From positions 1 to 36,328 of the forward strand of contig JAGBSJ010000035.1 in NCBI GenBank assembly GCA_017631955.1: a stretch of DNA of 36,328 bases, given 5' to 3'. Source of the stretch: Clostridia bacterium (GTDB lineage Bacteria > Bacillota > Clostridia > Oscillospirales > Acutalibacteraceae). Shown here one piece after another: positions 31,507 through 36,328 of this stretch. Position numbers and translations under genes: made by a program. Each line of letters begins with the position of its first letter. Within the stretch, counting starts at the first letter, position 1. Under the pieces are notes generated by a model. The model was not told the DNA's origin and did not search any database. It worked only from the letters and a program-made list of their open reading frames with translations.

Positions 31507-32199
31507 TTATGTTACATCAGGAATGCTTGAACCAGTTGCATAAGGTGTTGTAAAAATTTCAACATCACATGATGCGAGTGTAGAATGAGCTCTTAATTCA
31601 ATTCTTCCATACTCATATGCACTAGGAGAATGCATAAATCTAAACCCGCCTAAAACACTGCAATCTTTGTTCACGAAAGTATATGCATACCATCTGTCGC
31701 TATCTTGATAATAATAGTAATAAATGATATTAACCTCTTCTGCACAAAAAAGCGGTTTATGCGATGATGTTTTTATAACAAGAGCTTTATGATGTTTATT
31801 GTATTTGAAAATACTTGTGCTAAAGAAATCGTCATCTAATCCCGTTGCTCTCACCGTATATGCTTCTGAATTTGCCGTATTAGCGCATCCCGACAAATCA
31901 AAAAAATTAGTTGGTACACTCCTTGAACTAATATCATTTTCACATAAACGCTGCATGTTTAATTCGTCAACAATAGCAGAATCTGTTACTTCATATTTTG
32001 GCAGACCTAATGCAATATATATTTTTTCCCCATCGACCAAAAGAAAAGGTATATTTTCATCATCAATATAATATGTAATTTCATTTCCATTTCCGTCAAT
32101 AAAAACATACGATTCCATCCTATCAAATGCAAACGTACTAAACGAACACAAAAGCAATATGTTTAATGCTAAAATAACAGAAACCAATTTTTTAATCAT
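31507..32199 (-). CDS. Unrecognised exported protein, 230 residues
   Basis: I do not recognise this protein. A Sec signal peptide is clear: MIKKLVSVILALNILLLCSF, followed by STFAFDRM with likely cleavage after the AFA-like site near residue 25. The mature part is probably beta-rich, with a run of tyrosines (IIYYYYYQDSDRWYAY), cysteines at about 85, 105, 152, 180 and 211 (approximate), and a C-terminal FTTPYATGSS. The start is the ATG after GGAGTG; the in-frame ATG 9 nt upstream is less well placed. It is upstream of, and probably co-expressed with, the helical-repeat protein, so the two may work together at the cell surface. Confidence 0.75.
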   Translation of the reverse strand: MIKKLVSVILALNILLLCSFSTFAFDRMESYVFIDGNGNEITYYIDDENIPFLLVDGEKIYIALGLPKYEVTDSAIVDELNMQRLCENDISSRSVPTNFFDLSGCANTANSEAYTVRATGLDDDFFSTSIFKYNKHHKALVIKTSSHKPLFCAEEVNIIYYYYYQDSDRWYAYTFVNKDCSVLGGFRFMHSPSAYEYGRIELRAHSTLASCDVEIFTTPYATGSSIPDVT

Positions 32200-32208
32200 A
32201 AATATCAC

Positions 32209-32426
32209 TCCAAAAATTAATATAGAAACGACATTCAGTTGCGATTCAAAACTATATATCGTTTTTAAATATTTTTTTGTTACAAAGAAGTAAAATTTAT
32301 GTTAAACAGAAACTATTTACTTAGCAACTTTTATTTATTATGCCTTGATAAAAACTCGCTATCAAAACAGTATTACGTTCATTTTAAAACTAAATTATCA
32401 TAAAAAGAATGATTTGTCAAATAAAT
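32209..32426. other. A+T-rich intergenic region of the insert
   Basis: No gene is seen. On the minus strand a TTGACA (32415-32420) could serve as -35 for the exported protein gene, but the nearest -10-like GATAAT is only 15 nt away, so this is a weak promoter candidate. No terminator or stable hairpin stands out. Confidence 0.4.
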
Positions 32427-32462
32427 GAAAACGGCGGTATGCCACAGGAAGTAATATTATAA
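32427..32462 (+). repeat. Right copy of 36-bp direct repeat
   Basis: A copy of the last 12 codons of the oxidoreductase gene at 30532-30567, with one synonymous mismatch. Weak similarity extends about 9 nt further upstream (CAAATAAAT against CAAATCAAGA), so it looks like a decayed gene end. It has no start codon of its own in that frame. Confidence 0.9.
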
Positions 32463-32467
32463 ATAGA

Positions 32468-32504
32468 GAAAAAATTTAAGGCAGTCGATTGACTGCCTTT
32501 TTTT
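32468..32504. terminator. Bidirectional terminator of upp
   Basis: AAGGCAGTC-GATT-GACTGCCTT with a T run on the plus strand (32498-32504) and AAATTTTTT on the minus strand. It probably served both upp and the ancestral oxidoreductase gene, whose end lay directly next to it. Confidence 0.82.
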
Positions 32505-32517
32505 CATTTTATGATTT

Positions 32518-33147
32518 TTATTTTGTTCCAAAAATTCTGTCGCCTGCGTCGCCAAGACCAGGAACGATATATTTATGCTCGTTGAGTTTTTCATCAAGTG
32601 CTGCACAATAAATATCAACATCAGGATGTGCCTTTGCAAGTGCTTGCATTCCTTCAGGAGCTGCAATAATACCCATAAATTTAATTGATTTTGGGTTATA
32701 CTCTTTAATCTGTGCAATAGCGTCAATTGCTGAACCACCAGTTGCAAGCATTGGGTCAAGAACGATTACTTCACGTTCTTCAATATCTGATGGTAATTTG
32801 CAATAATATGGAACAGGAAGAGCTGTTTCTTCATCTCTATACATACCGATATGGCCAACCTTTGCAGATGGAACAAGTGAAAGAACGCCGTCAAGCATCC
32901 CTGTACCTGCACGAAGAATTGGAACGAATGCAAGTGTTTTACCAGAAATAACCTTTGCTTTTGTTTTTTGAATTGGTGTTTCAATTTCTACTTCTTCAAG
33001 CGGAAGGTCGCGAGTTGCTTCATAACACATAAGGGTTGCAATTTCTGATACAAGTGTTCTGAAATCTCTTGAACCAGTATTCTTATCTCTTAAAAGAGCA
33101 AGTTTATGTTGAATAAGTGGATGATTTGTAATTGTAACATTTGCCAT
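32518..33147 (-). CDS. upp: Uracil phosphoribosyltransferase
   Basis: A 209-residue pyrimidine salvage enzyme making UMP from uracil and PRPP. Marks: [22 protein letters not shown] near the start, [11 protein letters not shown], the PRPP-binding [12 protein letters not shown] (about 129-140) and the C-terminal uracil site [17 protein letters not shown]. Length is normal. Ribosome binding site GGGGGAAA. Single gene with promoter at 33186-33214 and a terminator. Confidence 0.96.
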   Translation of the reverse strand: MANVTITNHPLIQHKLALLRDKNTGSRDFRTLVSEIATLMCYEATRDLPLEEVEIETPIQKTKAKVISGKTLAFVPILRAGTGMLDGVLSLVPSAKVGHIGMYRDEETALPVPYYCKLPSDIEEREVIVLDPMLATGGSAIDAIAQIKEYNPKSIKFMGIIAAPEGMQALAKAHPDVDIYCAALDEKLNEHKYIVPGLGDAGDRIFGTK

Positions 33148-33185
33148 TTTATTTTCCCCCGATTTTTTAGATTTCCTTATAATTT

Positions 33186-33214
33186 ATTATATATCTATAA
33201 GATAAAAATTACAA
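33186..33214 (-). promoter_or_regulatory. Promoter of upp
   Basis: TTGTAA - 17 nt - TATAAT on the minus strand, about 39 nt before the upp start codon. Nothing like a PyrR binding leader or attenuator is visible. Confidence 0.6.
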
Positions 33215-33220
33215 GATATC

Positions 33221-33658
33221 TTATGAATTTTCAATTTCCATAATCTGGTCTATTCTTCTTTGGTGTCTGCCACCTTCAAATTCTGTTGTAAGGAAGATGT
33301 CAACAAGTTCAAGTGCAAGTCCTACACCAACTACACGACCACCCATACAAAGTGCATTAGCGTCGTTATGCATTCTTGTTAATTTTGCACTGAAATAATC
33401 TGAACAACAAGCCGCACGAATTCCCTTAACTTTGTTTGCAGCCATTGAAATACCAATACCTGTACCGCAACAAAGAATTGCTTTTTCACATTCACCGCTT
33501 GTGACCTTTTTACAAGTTGCTTTTGCGATTGGCGCATAGTCGATTGACTCCTCTGAATATGTACCGCAATCAATGTATTCTACACCCTTCTCATCAAGAT
33601 GCTTTTTAATTGCTTCTTTTAACTCAAAACCGCCATGGTCTGCTCCTAATGCTATCAT
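33221..33658 (-). CDS. rpiB: Ribose-5-phosphate isomerase B
   Basis: A 145-residue RpiB interconverting ribose-5-phosphate and ribulose-5-phosphate. N-terminal ALGADHGGFELKE, active-site Cys64 in ILCCGTGIGISMAANK, and HNDANALCMGGR, characteristic of RpiB over RpiA. It overlaps tsaB by 4 nt (ATGA). The link with a t6A gene pair is conserved by proximity only; metabolically it belongs with the split transketolase at 12.3-14.1 kb. Confidence 0.94.
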   Translation of the reverse strand: MIALGADHGGFELKEAIKKHLDEKGVEYIDCGTYSEESIDYAPIAKATCKKVTSGECEKAILCCGTGIGISMAANKVKGIRAACCSDYFSAKLTRMHNDANALCMGGRVVGVGLALELVDIFLTTEFEGGRHQRRIDQIMEIENS

Positions 33659-34365
33659 TTTATATTCTCCTTTTTCAATGATTTCTTATTATTAAGTTCT
33701 CTTTCTGCTTGAGGTAATCTCAAGTAAAAAGGGACAAGATTCTCGGAATTTATTGACATTTCTCCGTTTTTTACTTTTTCTTCTGCAATTCTACCGATTG
33801 AAGATGCATGAATGTAGCGAATGCTTTCATATGCCACTTCACATTCTGTAACAACATCTTTAAGTTTTTCATAACATAAAACTGAACCGTCACCAATAAA
33901 TACTACTTTTTTATTGTAATTTTTAAGTTCCTGCCCGAGTTCATCAATCAAAACCGCTTTATCTTCACAAAGTCGCTTACCACTCTCGAACATCGCAGTA
34001 TAAACCTGATTGCAACGAGCGTCCATAACCGCACAAGCAATGCAATCTTCATTTTTTAATGGCTCTGCAATCGCCTCAAGGGTTGAAATTGCAACACACT
34101 TTTTATTCAGCGCATCTGCCATACCTTTAATTGATGCGATACCAATTCTAACACCTGTAAAAGAGCCGGGACCATTTGTAATTGCAAAAAGTTCTATATC
34201 TTTTGCAGAAATATTGGCGTCATTTAAAGTTTTTTCGACCATTGGCATAAGAGTCTGGCTATGAGTAAGACCATTATTTATAAAGTTTTCGGCTAATGTA
34301 ACACCATTTTCAGTAATTGCTACGGACGCTGAAACTGATGAAGAATCAACTGATAAGATTTTCAT
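33655..34365 (-). CDS. tsaB: tRNA t6A biosynthesis protein TsaB (YeaZ)
   Basis: A 236-residue ASKHA-fold protein, the non-catalytic partner of TsaD in making threonylcarbamoyladenosine at A37 of ANN-decoding tRNAs. Marks: ILSVDSSSVSASVAI, THSQTLMPMVE, and AITNGPGSFTGVRIGIASIKGMA. It has an internal helical segment and a C-terminal Lys-rich tail (KKSLKKENIK). It overlaps tsaE by 4 nt and rpiB by 4 nt. TsaD and TsaC are not in the window. Confidence 0.94.
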   Translation of the reverse strand: MKILSVDSSSVSASVAITENGVTLAENFINNGLTHSQTLMPMVEKTLNDANISAKDIELFAITNGPGSFTGVRIGIASIKGMADALNKKCVAISTLEAIAEPLKNEDCIACAVMDARCNQVYTAMFESGKRLCEDKAVLIDELGQELKNYNKKVVFIGDGSVLCYEKLKDVVTECEVAYESIRYIHASSIGRIAEEKVKNGEMSINSENLVPFYLRLPQAERELNNKKSLKKENIK

Positions 34366-34790
34366 ATTTCTTTGCCTCCGTCAATGGTAATTATGCGCTG
34401 ATTATCGTTTTCGCCACGCTCAATTGTCACTCTTATGGTGTTTTCAGGTAGTGCATTTTCAATATTTTCACTCCACTCAACAGATAAAATTCCGCCCGCT
34501 TCATAGAAATCGAAAAAACCACTTGCATAAAGGTCTTCCCAACTCTCAACACGATACATATCAAAGTGATACAAAGGTGGATTTCCACCGTAATCATTCA
34601 CAATAGCAAAAGTAGGACTACTGACTTCTTCTTTAACGCAAAGTGCATTCGCCATACCGCGAGTGAATGCAGTTTTACCCATACCGAGTCCACCAAAAAA
34701 TGCAACTACAGTTCCACCTTTAAGAGTTTTAGCAAGGCGCTCCCCTAATTCAATTGTATCATTTGCACTGTTAGAAATGAATTTTTGCAT
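34362..34790 (-). CDS. tsaE: tRNA t6A biosynthesis ATPase TsaE (YjeE)
   Basis: A 142-residue P-loop ATPase that cycles the TsaB-TsaD complex. Walker A is GGLGMGKT (33-40), followed by SSPTFAIVNDY, HFDMYRVES and LSVEWSENIE. The start is set at MQKFISN. The frame can be read 60 nt further upstream, but that stretch contains the promoter boxes TTGACA and TAAAAT and no ribosome binding site, so the longer version is rejected. First gene of the tsaE - tsaB - rpiB operon. Confidence 0.93.
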   Translation of the reverse strand: MQKFISNSANDTIELGERLAKTLKGGTVVAFFGGLGMGKTAFTRGMANALCVKEEVSSPTFAIVNDYGGNPPLYHFDMYRVESWEDLYASGFFDFYEAGGILSVEWSENIENALPENTIRVTIERGENDNQRIITIDGGKEI

Positions 34791-34821
34791 AAACACACCA
34801 TAAACTAATTTTATCTTATAT

Positions 34822-34850
34822 ATTTTATCAAACAGAGTGTATTTTGTCAA
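34822..34850 (-). promoter_or_regulatory. Promoter of the tsaE - tsaB - rpiB operon
   Basis: TTGACA - 17 nt - TAAAAT on the minus strand, 32 nt ahead of the tsaE start codon; -35 box perfect. Confidence 0.7.
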
Positions 34851-34895
34851 TTTGAATATATAGTGAAAAAGGAATTTTCTAAAATTGAAATTTTG

Positions 34896-34976
34896 AAGTC
34901 ATTATACAAGATTTCTTGCAATTTTCAGTATTTTTTGCAGGATTTGTAATCAAAAATGAAAGTCCTTTAATGACTT
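34896..34976. other. Inverted repeat between tsaE and gdhA
   Basis: AAGTCATTA (34896-34904) and its exact complement TAATGACTT (34968-34976), 63 nt apart, upstream of the gdhA promoter. It may be a regulator-binding arrangement or chance in A+T-rich DNA. The rest of the 34851-35093 gap holds the two promoters and no other feature I can see. Confidence 0.3.
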
Positions 34977-35034
34977 TTGTCATATTCAACAAATTAAAGT
35001 GTTAAAAAGTATCTATATTTTTCAATATTGTTAA

Positions 35035-35063
35035 TTGAAAAAAACGCTGTTTTTTGATATTAT
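35035..35063 (+). promoter_or_regulatory. Promoter of gdhA
   Basis: TTGAAA - 17 nt - TATTAT on the plus strand, about 30 nt before the start codon. The ribosome binding site is AGGGGGT. Confidence 0.65.
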
Positions 35064-35093
35064 TTTTACCATACAGACTAGGGGGTCTTTTTT

Positions 35094-36328
35094 ATGAATA
35101 GTTATATTGAAAAAATACTTAAAAGAGTCGAAGAACGCGACGGCGACAAAAAAGAATTTATGCAGTGTGTTCGTGAAGTTTATGGTTCACTTGAAAAAGT
35201 AATTGAAGCTCATCCCGAATACGAAAAATACGATATTTTAGGCCGTATGGCTGAACCAGACAGAACAGTTCGTTTTAGAATTGCTTGGGTTGACGACAAC
35301 GGTAATACTCAGGTAAACCGTGGTTGGCGTGTACAGTTTAACTCTGCTATCGGTCCATATAAAGGTGGTCTTCGTTTCCACCCAAGCGTAAATGCAAGTA
35401 TCATTTACTTCCTTGGATTTGAACAGACATTCAAGAACTCACTTACAGGTCTTCCTATGGGTGGTGCTAAAGGTGGCTCTGACTTTAATCCTGTTGGTAA
35501 GAGTGATGGAGAGATTATGAGATTCTGTCAGGCATTCATGACAGAACTTCAACGTCATATTGGTGATAGCATTGACGTTCCTGCTGGTGACATTGGTGTT
35601 AGCGGTAAAGAAATTGGTTATCTTTTTGGTCAATATAAGAGAATTGTTGGTGCTTTTGAAAACGGTGTTCTTACAGGTAAGGGAATTTCTTATGGTGGTT
35701 CGCTTGTTCGTCCTGAAGCAACAGGTTTTGGCGCTATTTACTATGCAAATGAAGTTCTTAAGCACGAAAATGAAGATATTGCAGGTAAAACATTCGCAGT
35801 TTCAGGTTTTGGTAATGTTGCTTGGGGTGCAATTAAAAAGATTGCAGAGCTCGGTGGTGTTCCACTTACTCTTTCAGGTCCTGACGGATATGTTTACGAC
35901 AAAGACGGTATTGTAACAGAAGAAAAAATCAACTATCTTCTTGAAATGCGTGCATCTGGCCGTGACAAAGCAAAAGATTATGCAGATAAATTTGGTGCAG
36001 AGTTCTTCCCTGGTCAAAAACCTTGGGGCGTTAAGGTTGATGTGGCACTCCCCTGCGCTACTCAAAACGAAGTTACTCTTGAAGAGGCAAAGAAAATCGT
36101 TGCAAACGGAACTAAATACTATATTGAAGTTGCTAATATGCCAACAACTGCAGAGGCAGTTGAATATTTCCTTGAAAATGGCGTGATTGTTGCTCCATCA
36201 AAGGCAGTTAATGCTGGTGGCGTTTGCGTTTCAGGTCTTGAAATGAGCCAGAACAGTCAGCGTCTTGCTTGGACAGCTGAAAAAGTTGATGAAATGCTTA
36301 AAAATGCAATGAAAAACATTTATGACAT
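35094..36328 (+). CDS. gdhA: NADP-type glutamate dehydrogenase, C-terminal end cut by window
   Basis: 411 codons of a hexameric glutamate dehydrogenase; roughly 30-35 residues are missing at the right edge. It interconverts 2-oxoglutarate plus ammonia and glutamate. Substrate-binding Lys90 is in GPYKGGLRFHPSVN and catalytic Lys126 in PMGGAKGGSDFNP. The Rossmann domain carries VSGFGNVAWGA, and CVSGLEMSQNSQRLAW is typical of the small hexameric class (about 445 residues). Clean start with AGGGGGT and promoter at 35035-35063. The family assignment favours NADPH use, but coenzyme preference is not proven by sequence. Confidence 0.96.
   Translation, partial: MNSYIEKILKRVEERDGDKKEFMQCVREVYGSLEKVIEAHPEYEKYDILGRMAEPDRTVRFRIAWVDDNGNTQVNRGWRVQFNSAIGPYKGGLRFHPSVNASIIYFLGFEQTFKNSLTGLPMGGAKGGSDFNPVGKSDGEIMRFCQAFMTELQRHIGDSIDVPAGDIGVSGKEIGYLFGQYKRIVGAFENGVLTGKGISYGGSLVRPEATGFGAIYYANEVLKHENEDIAGKTFAVSGFGNVAWGAIKKIAELGGVPLTLSGPDGYVYDKDGIVTEEKINYLLEMRASGRDKAKDYADKFGAEFFPGQKPWGVKVDVALPCATQNEVTLEEAKKIVANGTKYYIEVANMPTTAEAVEYFLENGVIVAPSKAVNAGGVCVSGLEMSQNSQRLAWTAEKVDEMLKNAMKNIYD

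Noticed and set aside
34791-34850. 20-residue N-terminal extension of TsaE
   Set aside because: The DNA is a TTGACA - 17 nt - TAAAAT promoter and the family starts at about MQKFISN.

Overview
The window looks like a chromosomal segment of an anaerobic Gram-positive bacterium of the Clostridia (low-GC Firmicutes). Supporting signs are the A+T-rich composition, strong AGGAGG-type ribosome binding sites, vegetative promoters with 17-nt spacers, a Bacillus/Clostridium-type gene order (miaB - ymcA-like - mutS - mutL - miaA, and sepF - divIVA - lspA - rluD), an oxygen-independent redox operon, and dispersed hairpin repeats of the kind seen in gut Clostridia. Most genes are on the minus strand. Species cannot be named from sequence alone.

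Layout. 1-2.5 kb: start of a GPH-type sugar/cation symporter, a membrane-embedded M28 peptidase and an unknown membrane protein, each with its own promoter. 2.6-2.8 kb: a tRNA-Leu(CAA) with an abnormal anticodon arm, plus a 7-nt tandem repeat. 2.8-6.5 kb: operon metF - DUF5685 - J-like protein - membrane protein - radC. 6.6-11.5 kb: three-gene NuoE/NuoF/GltD-type electron-transfer operon, best explained as a Sporomusa-type (Stn-like) bifurcating transhydrogenase. 11.6-12.3 kb: divergent PHP-domain hydrolase, convergent with a split transketolase (12.3-14.1 kb). 14.18-14.45 kb: a 277-bp structured, MITE-like element that supplies the last codons and stop of the neighbouring HAD gene. 14.4-28.5 kb: a long, tightly packed minus-strand array read in the order lipase-like hydrolase, miaB, ymcA/ylbF-like, mutS, mutL, miaA, HlyD-like, yggS, sepF, divIVA, lspA, rluD, HAD phosphatase. 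It combines tRNA modification, mismatch repair and division/cell-envelope functions. 28.8-30.6 kb: plus-strand SCP2-domain protein and Gfo/Idh/MocA oxidoreductase. 30.57-32.46 kb: a 1.9-kb insert with two unrecognised exported or anchored proteins, bounded by 36-bp direct repeats that duplicate the 3' end of the oxidoreductase gene. 32.5-34.8 kb: upp, then the tsaE - tsaB - rpiB operon. 35.1 kb to end: start of NADP-type glutamate dehydrogenase (gdhA) with a clear promoter.

Most of the window is conserved housekeeping DNA. The accessory or unusual parts are the direct-repeat-bounded two-gene insert, the MITE-like element, the three-hairpin repeat between ymcA-like and mutS, the DUF5685/HPD-less J-protein pair, the transhydrogenase-like operon with a molybdopterin-enzyme remnant at its C-terminus, and the odd tRNA-Leu. 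I see no CRISPR array, prophage, transposase or defence island. All functional statements are by recognition of motifs and gene order; no database search was run.
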